Assembly (NCBI GenBank): GCA_017562135.1
Contig: QEYB01000692.1
Location: 1 to 64,000 of the forward strand
Reading direction: 5' to 3'
Length of the DNA: 64,000 nucleotides
From: Dipylidium caninum
Lineage: Eukaryota; Platyhelminthes; Cestoda; Cyclophyllidea; Dipylidiidae
Position 1 is the stretch's first letter; every line of letters begins with the position of its first letter. The position numbers and the translations under genes were made by a program. The notes below the pieces were generated by a model. It was not told where the DNA came from, did no database searches, and worked only from the letters and a program-made list of their open reading frames with translations. This document shows positions 24,380-35,633 of this stretch, one piece after another.

Positions 24380-25050
24380 TGACACCTCTCAACTACCTGT
24401 TACACTCCACTCTGGCTGTCCAATGCCAAATCAATTTCGCTGCAAAGCTGCATTCTCCAGGCTGGTGTCAACTCACTCCCTTAATGCTTTTTAGCATTAG
24501 ATGTTAATTATTTGTCATATAAAAAAACGGAAGCATTTAATGCTTCCCATCGAGACATATCTATCCGAGAGGAAATTGGTGTCATTTTTGTCCTATGGCA
24601 CACGGAATTCCAGCCACTTTGAAGCTCTAATAAAGTTTTCGACATCGTTTCCGAATGGTTTGAGTTAGAAGACCAATGACCGTATTAATAATCTCGTATA
24701 ACAACTCCTTTCGCAAGGAGAGATTCCAACTTGCTTTCCAATTTGTGCTACTGAATAGAAAAGAAGTAGCATAAAATGTTTTGGTGTTATTTCTAGTTAT
24801 GCATTAATCGTAGAGGAAAATTGCGACGCCGTCAAGTACGCTTCTTCACCGCCCAAGGGAATAAGATCAAGCGGATCCATACCGTACTGCCTATCGCTTT
24901 ACTTTATGACGAGGGACCGATTAAGCGCCTGCTCAGTAGATTTTTCACGCCCCGCGAGTTTGCATTACTACCATACACATCTTCCAGCAAGACGGCGTGG
25001 AAGGCGCATCAGCGTAGCGCAGCAGGCTGTTGAAACACAGTACCTACAGC
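24380..25050 (+). repeat. H family repeat, copy H1
   Basis: Aligns with H2 (25440-26060) at a period of about 1.05 kb: CTCCAC..TGGCTGTCCAA, TTTCGCAAG, ATTTTGC-like..GCTACT..GAGTAGCATAAA, GCCGTC and TTTTTCACG..GAGTTT. The position corresponding to the H2 TATA box reads GTTACACTCCAC, so the box is lost here. Confidence 0.65.
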
Positions 25051-25204
25051 ATGTAACAACGAGCGCATTGCAATCACATTGTTGAAACCCTTGAAGTCCC
25101 CCTACTTTCACCTTCATCACCTGTCTCCAGAGCTCGTCCACCATCCTACCCAGTCCAGTTGGCTAGTTTGAGAACAAACAATCTATTGGCCGTAGTCCTG
25201 AAAC

Positions 25205-25428
25205 CTACGTGGCGTAGTCTGCCTGAAACTCCTTCAACAGCTCGGCAATTTGCTTGATTAGAAGGCTGTCGGCACAGATCTCTCTGAAACTGGGGTATTG
25301 GGCCATGGCCTAGAGCATATCAATCTCCAAAGCCTTGCACTCGGAGTGGGTTGCCTGTGCCACCGACATCCATGCCTCCTGAAGCATTATAATTACGGCG
25401 ATGCAGATGAGAAGATGGAGGGTTGCAT
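25205..25428 (-). pseudogene. small secreted helical protein gene, broken (tapeworm lipid-binding-like layout)
   Basis: Just downstream of a minus-strand TATA promoter lies an ATG at 25428. One base out of register with it, a frame reads ATLHLLICIAVIIMLQEAW, a clean signal-peptide core. It continues with SVAQATHSECKALEIDML, meets TAG at 25312-25310, then continues in the same frame with AMAQYPSFREICADS and LLIKQIAELLKEFQADYAT to TAG at 25207-25205. One missing base after the ATG and one stop separate it from a protein of about 74 residues. A signal peptide followed by amphipathic helices containing an AELLKEF-like core is the layout of cestode hydrophobic ligand-binding proteins (antigen B family). 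That relation is an inference from layout and length; those genes usually have one intron, and none is seen here. Confidence 0.4.
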
Positions 25429-25439
25429 TGTCGTGTGAG

Positions 25440-26060
25440 TTGTATGAGGGGGTCACGGGTCTCCTCCCTCTTTTATACTCCACTTTTGGCGGTCCAACGA
25501 CTTTTCAGGTTGGAAGAGGAGGTGGGCTCTCGAGGTTGGTCTCCATTCACTCGGGTCAAGCTTTCAGGGACTGTTTGATAATTATTTTGTCACATCAAAG
25601 GCCGAAATGTCCATTATCATTCTCTCAGGGCCATTCTTTTCAGAGGGGACGGCTATTTCTCACCATTTTAAGGTTTTGGTGAGGTGATCAGGACTGTATG
25701 ATATTCGTTTGGGTTGAAAAAAAATATATCGGACATATTTCCAATCTCGGACATTACATCATTTCGCAAGAATAGGTTCTCTTATGCATCACTAACTCGA
25801 CTCACTTATTTTCCATTTTTGCGCTACTTATTAGGAGTTGAGTAGCATAAACTGTCATCAAATGCGGCGAAAAAAAGCCGATTGGTCACTCAACGCCAAA
25901 GGGGGCCAAAACCATGCAGACTTAAAATTTAAACGCCGTCGCCTCATTTTATGACCAGTAGCCGAGTAAGCAATTTTTCAGCAGATTTTCGTGCTCCATG
26001 AGTTTCCATCACTGTTAGGCGCATCATTCAACATGTTAACGCGGTAAGAGTAGCGATGAG
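25440..26060 (+). repeat. H family repeat, copy H2
   Basis: Downstream tandem partner of H1, same orientation, with moderate similarity and many small indels. Its left end carries the minus-strand promoter of the small secreted gene, so that gene points out of the repeat into the spacer between H1 and H2. Confidence 0.6.
25445..25477 (-). promoter_or_regulatory. TATA box and initiator of the 25.3 kb small gene
   Basis: Minus strand TATAAAAG at 25477-25470 and a CCCTCATAC initiator whose A is at 25445, 32 bases apart. The ATG lies 17 bases further on. The initiator resembles the CCCTCAGTTC of the E promoters. Confidence 0.6.
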
Positions 26061-26064
26061 GCGT

Positions 26065-27650
26065 GACACTGTGTTGTCGATGTGCAGGAGAAACTATACA
26101 TCGAGCTTGGCCCTACCGAGTGGCATGCGTTGGAGGCATGCATGACGCTACTACACTAGTGTCTTGCATGTCCCTGCAACTACCAACAAGCCAACTACTC
26201 AGCTGCCGGCTCACTGCCATCCCAGATTCGACATGTCCACCGGCAATGGCATATTCTCTAGCTGGCATTTCTTCTACTTCCCCCCTTGCCCTGCCTTTAT
26301 CCTAGATCCTCGTACTGGTCATTTCCACCACCAATTTCGTCCACATTTTTTTCATGTTTTATACGCAATCTAGACCGCAAACTACTCCAGGACACGCCAC
26401 GAGGGTGCGCGTGTCACTGATCTAGGTGGACGGTGGGAGATTTGCAATAAGGCCACACACTGTTCTATTCTAGTCTACTCTAGTGATACAAAAAAGGTTG
26501 TCAATGAGATGTACTCCTAACTTCCAAACCGTCTTTCCAACGGAAAAAAGCTTAAAGCTCTCAACATACAAGGAGCAGCGTTTCTCCTTTTTTCTCTCAG
26601 CTGTACTTTGATCGACGTCCACCCGAAATCATCTTAGCAAAGTGTGCTAGCATTTCACTCTTTCATTGAGCCTGGCTCCAGTTTCCTTATTGAAGCCTTA
26701 GCAAATTACAGGGCCCAAAGGATAATTGACCGAAAACCAACACGTGAGTAGGCCTACCACCAAGCCCCCACCATTTCGCAGTGTAGGACTTGTTCTCAGC
26801 CGAACATTATCCCAATCAAATAACGCCAATTGACCGTTTGCGTCACACGGTCACTGCAAATGGACGACCGGCCTGCCGCGATACGTCACGATGTGCGATT
26901 TTGACACGCCCAAACCCGCTTAGGGCAGTGACTATGTTGAGGATCGTGAGACAAGAAGACAATGTTTCCACTATCGCAGCAATGTGGTCACACTTCATCA
27001 GCCCCAACAGCCAACTCACTAATTGGCACAATGTGTTATTAATTTGCAGCATAAAGCGCTCCGAATTAATCAACTTAGACATGTAGCACTTGTTCTCCAA
27101 TCTCATAAATTTAATCGTCTCTTCATGAACGATCACCGGGTTGTGTTGTGATCTCCTCTGTTGACCTGCGGCAGTGGAAGTCTTAGCAGATGTACACAAG
27201 AGGCGACTGGGTCCTGAAGTGAATCCACCTTTTCCCCGCGACCATGGCTAGTCCAGTGCAGACTCGTTGGTTGTTAATTCTCATACGAATCCACGCTTTT
27301 GTCTCACTCACCCACTTCGCCCTCGAGCCAGTGTCGTTCTCTAATCATACATCGCAAAAGGCCCCCAACATGCGGCGCCACCAAATTGTCGAGTTGGGCC
27401 CACGTAGCAAGCATCCTGCCATCTTGACTAGTTAATTGACATCTACCGCGCTGAAGATGAACAATACTGCTAAATGTGAGCATATTTGCATGGATGAATG
27501 GATAAATAAAAATCCCAAGTGGAAGCTATGGAGGCCCTGAGAGCATTCTAATAAGTTTTATCAGGTTGCCTGGTTCAATGCCATGTGAAAAAATCAGAAT
27601 GTGATGCTAGTCATTCAACAACTTGGCAGGATTTGTGTCTCGCGTCTTGT
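26065..27650. other. no gene seen
   Basis: Open frames of up to about 118 codons on both strands (26790-27086 plus, 26843-27199 minus) overlap each other and have no recognisable content. No second copy was noticed in the window. Confidence 0.4.
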
Positions 27651-27654
27651 CTCT

Positions 27655-27845
27655 GTGCTCTCGACAATATCGCCGTCCACTTTCCTCGACCAACCCTCAT
27701 TTCAATCAACTTGGTGAACACATTCAGCATGTTGTGGACATCCTATCCTGAGATTAACATCGAGTAACATCAAGCAAACAGTCTCGTGGCAGATTCACTT
27801 GAAGTTGAAGGTTTTCGGGTTTTCTGTCACAGTCCGCGCCTCAAC
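27655..27845 (+). repeat. J family repeat, copy J1
   Basis: Shares with 50335-50500 (J2) and 52300-52480 (J3) a block centred on GAGATTAACATCGA, and with J2 the following TTCGGG.TT.C.GTC.CAGTCCGC. In translation the centre reads PEINIE (then a stop) against LEINVNC in J2 and IEVNIDC in J3. This copy cannot be translated through the block. Confidence 0.55.
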
Positions 27846-28118
27846 GCGCAATTTTGAGCAGAGTGTGACATGTCGCTCACGTTAAAGAGGACCACAACAT
27901 CTATTGAACATCTCTACTTAGAGGACTTATAAACAAATGTTTAGAAAATATAGTAGACTGTGGATGATGGTAAAACACATCGTCGACACAAGGGGACTAC
28001 TAGAGGTAAGTTTTCATCAGTTGACCAGCATTGCTTCCCACTACATAACCTACGACGCACCCGGGGAGAAGGCTATACGTCGACACGCATTTAATGGAAT
28101 TTGTACAGGGGGCACGAA

Positions 28119-30390
28119 GGACTTAAACCGCCAAATTGAGGGCGGCGTTAACCTAGTTGATCGAAGAACTCGGAAGAGCTGTTTTTGCGGCTAAGGTGGG
28201 CCCGGTGAGCCAGATGGAAGGGAAAGGTGCATTAAATGGATCGGAGCAGTGGGAGATTGTCTAGAAAAAGCGCTGATCGACCCTTGCAATGACGTTAGAA
28301 CGAACTATATGGTCGTCCCACAACTGACGGAGACGACACAGTGCCTGAGGGCTAATCAGTAAATAGACGAACACGGAGGCTTCATTGGCTTAACTGGCAG
28401 ACCAGCCAGTTAGACACACGTTGTCACCGGACGAGCCAATTCGATTTAAATCTGAGGCTGATTATATTTTCCAGTGAAATGGTCACCATTCGGGTTTTTT
28501 TGGTGTTGGTTCAAATTCCGTGTCTTCTGTCTCTTTTCCCTAATTATGGTCGGAACATTAACTCGATTTTCGTCCAACAACTTCCTTCGCCACATCAGCC
28601 ACTTCTCATCCGCAATTCAGATCCATTTATCACCATTTCGTCCCTCGGCTCATGCTCAGACCCGAGAGACCTCCCTGTGAGATGACCAACGGCGTTATTT
28701 GTCTGGACTAGTATGGAGAATATGGATTTTGTGTGCAGTCAGAAGGCAAATTAAGAATGAATAAATGAACCGGTTGCCAATCACGCCGACATCATGTTGA
28801 CCCGCAGACAGACCGCGTGGAACGCTAATTTGGTGCCTCTTCGCCTGAGCACCGAGGGGAAGGAGAGAAACGTGTCTTAGTACTTCCGAAATTGAAGGCG
28901 TCAAACAAGATCAAATGGAATCGTGAAGTGCATTTCGTTTGAAGCCAGGTTAATACATTCGACTCTTCCTTTTGAGCAAATCACTTTGTTGATGACAAAA
29001 CCTTCCGCATGGACAAGCTTCGTGATTGCCGTGTTTTGGTGAAAGTGACGAACATCACGAGTTAGCGCATTTAATTGGATAATGTGAAGGAATGGGCGAG
29101 ACTGCCAGTTGGCTGGTTAAATAGGCACAGACGTCTTACAGCTTTGCCTGTAAGAAGGCCGGAGACCCAGGAATGATCAAACGAATGTGAGCTAACAAAT
29201 CACCAGTGCAGTCCGCGGTTCACTTTGTCCGCTCGTCCTTTTCGGTGGAGCGATTGCCACGACCGAGGTCATATAAGCACACACTTGTGAGGCTGGAACT
29301 TGGAGGCTGAAAACCCACTGGCCCCCTTCGCTGCTCGTTCCCACTTCTGCAAACGAGTTATGAGCGAGCAAAGTGGATGAATCCAAAAATGAATAAATGC
29401 AATTCGGCAAACATGGTGACGACGAGTTTTAGCGAAGTATCCCCGCGTCATCTACTCACGTGGCAATTGGGCGCACGAGTTAAAGAAGAATTCCACTGAA
29501 CCGAGGAAGACAGTTGTGGGACAAGAGAGAGAGGAGAGAAGGATCATGAGGTGAACGAGGTGGGCGAAGAGTTGTCAGCTCTTGAGAATTATGACTAGCG
29601 ACGAGTTGGCAAGGATCAGTGGATTTGGCAGATGTGTTCACCAAATCCGTTGCTGTCACACAGAAGGATATGCGTGGAGGAGTGGGAGAGTGGATGGATT
29701 GTGGGGAGGAGAAGGTTATTAGAATGGTCGGTTGTAGGAACGCCAAAGTGTGGGGAAGGTGTGCTGTCATAGAAAGAATAATGAGGTTGTGAGGAGGGAA
29801 CAAATATACTCCGGAGTGGGGACACTGTGATTAAAAGGTGGACTGAGGCGAGGACAAGTGAAGATCGCCATTTAACTGTTGTGCCGAGGTGATAAAATGT
29901 GGTCAGTGGCATGAGAATTTGCAGAGCCGTGTCACTTTCCGTTTCATCCCACACAACCGACCGAGATACCGTCAATGTCACCTAATCTCAATCCACATTA
30001 CCTCATTTCCACTCCTGCCCCTCTCCCTTTTTTCTTCCTTCTTCACCCTACTTCTCTCATTCCCTCATCGTCGATAATATGTGAAGTGAAGGTGCCAGAA
30101 ATTTGACACTTTCGCTTTTGATTCGACAACATACTCCCTCTCTCCACCCTTTCCTTCCCTCGCCCAGAGTGTTTATTCCTATCCTTACAAGTCTACTCAT
30201 CCCGACCACAGGAGATGTCCACTGCTCATCCCACATGACGACTTCTACACACGCACAATCACTTTCTGCACACTACCTTCATTTTTGTGTCTCAACGCCG
30301 CCCTCACGACTTTCTTCACTCATGAGTGATGAGGTGAAGCCGTAACAAGTCCATTGTCGTCCTATCCTTTCCGACTGCCCTTGTCTAAGA
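28119..30390 (+). repeat. A arm of a near-identical inverted repeat
   Basis: The reverse complement matches 46781-49817 (arm B). Through most of the roughly 2.1 kb core the two are near-identical by eye and differ mainly by single-base gains and losses, for example GTCTGGACT at 28700 against GTCGGACT in B. Arm A lacks about 777 bases that B has at 48894-49670; the break in A is near 28270. Past 30390 A continues into sequence resembling G (30420-30500 against 53155-53230), whereas B does not. No transposase, terminal inverted repeat or target duplication was seen. Small frames such as 28474-28680 and 30103-30345 recur in B but are not convincing genes. Confidence 0.9.
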
Positions 30391-30589
30391 TTTTTTACAG
30401 ACGAACGCAACCGGAGGGGTGATGTTTAATGGAAAGGCGAGAGTGAATGTGATATAGTGGCTTCAACGTCTTCAAATCCACCTCTGCATCAAAGTGCATC
30501 TCCGTAAGCTTTCGACCAAAAATAATCCCGCTGCCCCCACCTCAGTTTCTCTCTGACATTTCATGCCGCCTTCAATTGCGAGGATTTCA

Positions 30590-30670
30590 CAGATTAGTAA
30601 GTGGGTTATATTACAAAACCGCCCTAAGTGAACGTTCCAATCTCCGACTTGTCATAACATCAATGATGAC
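30590..30670 (+). repeat. short direct repeat, first copy
   Basis: A block around ATTAC.AAAC.GCCCTAAGTGAACGT is shared with 32030-32100. Confidence 0.6.
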
Positions 30671-30942
30671 GTAGTCTGACCCTTGATCTCATACCTTCAC
30701 ACCCGTACTGTTCAACCATTGTAGATGGGCGGATGGGAGGAGAAGGGAGGGACGGTGAGGGGAGGGGAGCAAAAAAGAGTGTCGTCACTTCGGAAATAAC
30801 CGCTACGTGTTTTGCGATGTCGGGGTTTGGGGAAGAAGGAGGCTGCTGTTGAGAAGTATTAACTGACCTGTCCATGTTAAAGGTCGAGAGAGAGATTCAT
30901 TGGCGTTGCAAACGGACATTACAAGGCTTATCCCTCGAGGCT

Positions 30943-30962
30943 GCGTGTGTGTATGTGTGTTT
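30943..30962. repeat. GT-rich microsatellite
   Basis: GTGTGTGTATGTGTGT run. Confidence 0.8.
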
Positions 30963-30969
30963 GACTCGC

Positions 30970-32020
30970 TAATTGGCTCTTCACCACACGCTGCCACGTC
31001 ACTTTTGACGTGCGAGGTCACGGCGAAATATCCTGTAACTCTACTCACACTACCCTCATACCTGGGTGGCATTTTACTCTGGTGGCGAGGGCAAGGGCAA
31101 AAGCGGGGAGGAGGGTGTAACATTTACTGCCTCTCAAACACGAAATCCTCGATACGCTATGAAATGTGGGGTGGGAAGTCTCAATCTCTGTTCTCTACTC
31201 TTTTGCGGTATGACAAACGTTACTAAAATGCAACACGACATCTCCCTATGTTGACTTTACCGTCACTAGAATATTGTTTGGAATGTCCAAACTGTGAGCC
31301 CTTCCGGGTCTGTGTTGAATATCAAATCGATCAATGCTTGAGAGGAGAGATCATGTGCACGCTTGATTGAGCGTCTTCAAGGGCAACGATCGCACGATGG
31401 TGCGTGAGCCACTTAGCGAGAAGCTCGATTGCATTGGGTTAAAGTCACACTTGATGGTGTTGAATGAAATAAACGTAGTGAAGAAATAAAGGAGCAACAG
31501 CATTCAGTTATATGCTATTGTCACCGACACGTGTCTCAGAACGGTCCAACCTGTGTGCACTCAGCCATTGTGGGTGGGGGGGGTTACGGGAAATAGAGGA
31601 GAAGGATAAGTAGTAGGAGAAAGATGGATTGCCGCACCATGCAATTCATGACCGTCATCTCCACCAGATTCGTCATGCGAGATAACGTGAGGGCGGCGAG
31701 GGATCAGGTGATCGTGGCGGAACCACAATGCCGCCTCGACAACTTGTCCATCATTGCTAAGTATGTTGTAGTCTCTTACATTTGACACGTTGTTTTCGGG
31801 GTGGTACTGACACCATCAGGACCAACGTCGTATGACGTGGACCAAGCAGAAGGCCCTCAGGTTTGCGTTTTGTATGAAGACTCCTCGTCAGCGTCTTCAG
31901 CCTCGAAAGGAATATGAATCCGATAACACAACAAACGAGTCTTCACTCTCTAGCTAACGAACGTCGGTCCTTCTCCAACCTCCTATCGCCCTTTGACCCG
32001 AGTCACGCGCTTATTTGTCG
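30970..32020. other. no gene seen
   Basis: Overlapping frames of about 100 codons on both strands, none recognisable. A run of seven or more G lies near 31573. No counterpart elsewhere was found. Confidence 0.4.
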
Positions 32021-32029
32021 TCAAGTGGA

Positions 32030-32100
32030 TTCTATTACGAAACTGCCCTAAGTGAACGTCGAAATTCCCGCCTTGGCCTAACGCCGCTGATTGTGGCGAA
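32030..32100 (+). repeat. short direct repeat, second copy
   Basis: ATTACGAAACTGCCCTAAGTG block matching 30600-30650; similarity fades on both sides. Confidence 0.6.
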
Positions 32101-32543
32101 TGTCACCTCACGAGGGACTCCTAGACGATTCAGTTGTCTTCTCTATTCGCGGCCCCTCGCATCGACCAACACATCGTTTAACGTCACAGCAGAAATGTGG
32201 CAGTTGGTCGAGGGAGCTCTTGTCACATCCCACCCGATTCGCACCTTATCAAGGGGCATTGCCGGCCATGAAGAGGAAGTAAAGTAAAAAGACCTGGGAG
32301 GGTAAAGAAGATGACCCGACACGGACAAAAGTCGAGCCATATGGAGGAGGGTGGAGGAGAGGAAGCAGTGTATTTCCGATGGAAGGTGTAGTGGACAAAG
32401 CAGAGTATGGTAGAGCCGAGCGGGTGGGGGCGGGGCTGGACAGGGGTGAGTCTGGTTACTGAAGAGGTTAGGATGGGGCGAGATTGTGGGAGTTCGGAGC
32501 CACGCCTCTTCTTGGTGAGGAGCGAGCAGGCGCATAGGTAGAA

Positions 32544-32801
32544 TCATCGCCGTCTGGGTGGTTGGGGAAACAGCGACTGCATAAATTCGTCCCTATGCCG
32601 TGTGATGTAGTTGTCGGCCGCTTCCCTCAGATTGAACAACAATAGTCTTTTCTGAAGAGTCTTCGTTACCCTTATCTTTCCATCCACCCTCATGGCAATG
32701 AGCATAGCCTCCAAGTAGGTTTTCCCAGCCGTTAGAAATTTGTCATTGCCAGTGGTGCTGCTGCCGTTGATAGACGAATTATCACGAGCGCGAGTAGTCA
32801 T
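32544..32801 (-). CDS. 85-residue intronless small protein, unknown
   Basis: ATG at 32801 lies 74 bases downstream of a TATA box and about 42 bases after a plausible initiator. The frame runs uninterrupted for 85 codons to 32544. The protein opens with a polar, serine/threonine-rich tail (MTTRARDNSSINGSSTTGND). A helical, charged core follows (KTYLEAMLIAMRVDGKIRV, then LQKRLLLFNLREAADNYITR and HRDEFMQSLF), ending in a basic PRRR tail. There is no signal peptide or membrane segment, so a cytosolic or nuclear protein is likely. I recognise no family. Only one copy is seen in this repeat-filled window, and the frame is undamaged, unlike most others here. It could also be the first exon of a longer gene. 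Confidence 0.5.
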   Translation of the reverse strand: MTTRARDNSSINGSSTTGNDKFLTAGKTYLEAMLIAMRVDGKIRVTKTLQKRLLLFNLREAADNYITRHRDEFMQSLFPQPPRRR

Positions 32802-32842
32802 TGTTGGGCGATGCTGTTGCCAACCGCGCTGCGAGCGAGTAA

Positions 32843-32936
32843 TGCGGCAACAAGGTAACCCGATGATCTTTTATAGGATCGGCTAGAGAGGGCAGTTGCA
32901 AACGCACTGCCACGTCATAGAGTGGACTGCGATTGG
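32843..32936 (-). promoter_or_regulatory. CCAAT box, TATA box and start region of the 85-residue gene
   Basis: On the minus strand, GACCAATCG (CCAAT at 32936-32932) stands about 60 bases before CCTATAAAAG (TATA at 32875-32868). A CGCATTAC initiator-like site has its A at 32843, 32 bases after the TATA start. An ATGACGTGG (CRE-like) site lies between the CCAAT and TATA boxes at 32918-32910. This is a complete, canonical polymerase II promoter. Confidence 0.6.
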
Positions 32937-33799
32937 TCAATTATCGGTGTTGAATGGGTGCCAATTTCCCAGAACAGTATGTGGTGCTCAGGACTATTTG
33001 GTCATCCTGCACAGACTAGCCCATGTGCCAAAGGGAAATGAGGCGTTTGACACTACCCGCATTGATCGCTCCACATTTCTACTCTTTCGTTTTTCTCGCC
33101 ATCGAAGGTCCTCGTAAAGACGTCTCCATCTCCTCTATCATGGCTTCTGCTCCGAAATGTTGGTAGAACCACATTGAAAGTGAAGTTGTGTGGGTGTACG
33201 TTGATGACAAGCTTCATCGTGAGGGAGAGAGTCGTCTTCGGTGTCGCCAAATAGACGTTATGCTGAGGCTGAATGCTAAAGCATTTGAGCCGGTTTCAAG
33301 GGTCGTTTTCAAAAGAAGGCAGAGCGAGCGGGGTAAATGCAGTCGTTTTAAGGCCGTCCTGCTCTTTCGCCGCACCCCCACATCTCCACTGATGATGCGC
33401 CCCCGTCGTGGATGGGTACTCATGCACCGTTTAGAAGCAAATAACCACGGTTCCGGCAGAGGAGACGATGCCGATTAGGCGTTAGGGACTCAAGTGACGT
33501 AGACAGATGTTCTGTGGTCACGGAGTGTGTCTTCCCAGACCTAACCCTCATTGAACATCTCCAAATATTCTCTCCTCTCAAAATGCCCTGCTGAACCCGC
33601 TGCTCATTCAATGTTTTAGGCCGAAGCAGGTTGCCACTCATTACCCCTCAGTAGCATGTAATGAATCAATTACGGCAGGATGGTGCAGTGAGGACCTGAG
33701 GTGCGCGCAACTCCTTTTACCATACAAAATAGTTCGAAGTCGCCGAGTAAAATTAAGCACACGGATGAGTACATTTACTGCGGTATGTCTCATAGAAGT

Positions 33800-34350
33800 T
33801 CTGCAGCTCGACGGAAATAAGGGCGACAACAGCACGACGCGAACATGTCGGTTAAAATGAGTTAACGCGTGCAGTCAGTCGTCGCGTCTTCGCAGCTAAT
33901 TAGGGACAGCGCAAGGTGGGAATTTGGCACCACCAAATGTGAGGAGAGGTTGCTGCAGGAGTTGTCACGGTGTCTTGGACGCAGGCCACTGGAACACGGT
34001 GAGGCGATGCCTTACCTCGAGTTTAGTACAACGCGCAAGCGAAGTTGGGGGGAATCTGCGTCAGCTGCACTGAGGAAGCCCTCGATGCGCCTCGGAAGTC
34101 CATGTTCCCGCATGTCGGGAGGGTGAGGTTGGCAATCGCGTGATCGGATATGCTCCTCTGAGTGTGCTAGACCCTGTGACAGTGTATCCACTCGTCTTAT
34201 GCCCAACAGTGATAGTCGCATGCCACGACAGGTGCGGTCAGTTGACCACTTCACTCTCTCCTTCCAGAGTCCCCAATCAGCATTACGAAGTGCAGGGAAG
34301 TGTTGACAGTTACTGTTGCATGAGATTACTTTCCTACGTCAAAGCCGTGT
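33800..34350 (+). repeat. D family repeat, copy D1
   Basis: The reverse complement of 46040-46700 aligns here: ATAAGG.CGACAACAGC, ACGCGTGCAGTCAG, AATTTGGCACC.CCAAATG, GTGTCTTGG..GCAGG.CACTGGAACA, GATGC.T.ACCTC.AGTTTAGT and TTGACAGTTACTG near 34305. Substitutions and indels are common. The frame 33869-34126 can be followed in D2 (CEERLLQEL..CLGRRPLEH against CEEDW..SVLGCRSLEH). Confidence 0.75.
33869..34126 (+). CDS. 85-residue frame in D1, shared with D2, unknown
   Basis: Contains TTKCEERLLQELSRCLGRRP, then LEHGEAMPYLEFSTTRKRSW. The D2 frame on the minus strand (46289-46720) reads IRCEEDWRRRCGSVLGCRSL, then EHVEAMLHLKFSATRKQ. Conservation of the same frame (LEH.EAM..L.FS.TRK) between diverged copies hints at coding ancestry. 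No ATG-led complete gene is apparent and no domain was recognised. Confidence 0.3.
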   Translation: MQSVVASSQLIRDSARWEFGTTKCEERLLQELSRCLGRRPLEHGEAMPYLEFSTTRKRSWGESASAALRKPSMRLGSPCSRMSGG

Positions 34351-34359
34351 GCGTACACC

Positions 34360-35115
34360 TCCTCAACACTGTTCCATGCAGCATGACAATAAGTAACCTG
34401 TCCACTGGTAATCGTAGAACACCACTTGCACTCCACTAGTCTCAACTTTTTTCCTACTTGAGCGCAGTACACCATTCCTCCTCCCGTTTTGACCATATCA
34501 TCAGGCTACATTGAGGAAAACAATTCTCTAATCAACATCAGCCTTCACTTATTGCATATTATTACACCTCCTCCTCCTCCTCCTCCTTCTCTCCTCCCTC
34601 ATAAGAATGCTTTTCAGCAACACTTTAGCCCCACTCTCCCCGACTTTACTTCTCCAAAAGCCCGCAAGGTCGCTTGTTCGCAGTCGATTGACTTTAGGCG
34701 ACTAACGCTGGTCATATCACTTAGGCACTCCTCAAGTCTGGGCGACAGCAAAGAGGAGATGGGGAAATGAATGCGTCGAAGGTACAGATAGGAAGTGCAA
34801 GATATGCCGAAGGCAGTCTTTGGACACAAAGTGAGTTAGTGTTCCCGATGCGACAGAGGAACAGAGGCAAAAGCCACTGATAATCTTCGGATGTTAACCT
34901 CTCAATGTGCTCGCAAACTCTCAAGAAAAGTCGCCCACTTAAGCTGCAGGAGTTGGACAATCAGTGAAGAACTTCAAACACAACCAGCTTCAAAGATTAT
35001 GAGCAATCAGCGCAATACCCACTCGCTGCTGAAATACCCCCTGGGGAGTGCTCAGTGCAAGTCGAACGAGCCACATAAGTTTACGGCTTCACTAGCACAG
35101 AATGCGTCCATCGTC
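34360..35115. other. no gene seen
   Basis: Only short frames. No repeat partner was found apart from the CTC run. Confidence 0.4.
34567..34588. repeat. (CTC)n microsatellite
   Basis: About seven CTC units in an otherwise unremarkable stretch. Confidence 0.85.
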
Positions 35116-35120
35116 ACTGA

Positions 35121-35633
35121 ATGTGGCTCTTAGAAGTGAAGAGGAAAGTGTTTCGGTTGTTGCAGCCCACAGAGCAGAGCAGAGCAGAGGATCGCGGAAG
35201 GAGGCGTCGCTCCGTACACAAAATTTTCCGAGGACGTAGAGAATTTGTTCTTCATCCCTTCATAAACTTCCAGCCCACCAATTTTTTCCTTCTGATGTTT
35301 TGTAACTCTTGTTGCGTGAGAACAGTTATCAGGCTCATCTCTTCCAACTGCTCCTCCACCCCAGTAACACGTGCTTGGAGGTGGAAGACGAGGAATAAGG
35401 GAAAACTGCAGTACCAAAGCTTTTCATGGCATTCTTTTGCGTGTGGTAATGGAATAGGCTATCAAAACAAAGAGTGCGAAGAAGGCGAGCCTCTTTGGAG
35501 GTATGGAGAGGGGATGACAAGCTGTCCCGTGCGCAGTCCTCGGGTTTGCCTCGTCCATCGACAGTCGCAGTGGTTAAAGTTCCATGTGGGCCTGGAGGCC
35601 TTGAGAGGAGCTTTTTTGAAGGTAGAGAGATGA
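35121..35633 (+). CDS. 170-residue open frame, unknown
   Basis: ATG at 35121 opens 170 codons, one of the longest frames in the window. It has a basic start (VKRKVFRLLQPTEQSRAEDR), a hydrophobic cysteine patch (FFLLMFCNSCC) and a tryptophan/cysteine-rich second half. Competing frames are open on both strands over 35335-35742, so the call is weak. No family was recognised. Confidence 0.2.
   Translation: MWLLEVKRKVFRLLQPTEQSRAEDRGRRRRSVHKIFRGRREFVLHPFINFQPTNFFLLMFCNSCCVRTVIRLISSNCSSTPVTRAWRWKTRNKGKLQYQSFSWHSFACGNGIGYQNKECEEGEPLWRYGEGMTSCPVRSPRVCLVHRQSQWLKFHVGLEALRGAFLKVER

Noticed and set aside
28500..28525. GGTTCAAATTCC, resembling a tRNA-type B box inside arm A
   Set aside because: No A box at the right distance and no cloverleaf could be drawn; the match is short and occurs in both arms simply because they are copies.
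30103..30345. 80-codon frame repeated in B (46827-47069)
   Set aside because: Identity follows from the recent duplication; the frame is proline/serine-rich, lies in a polypyrimidine region and is not kept in C.
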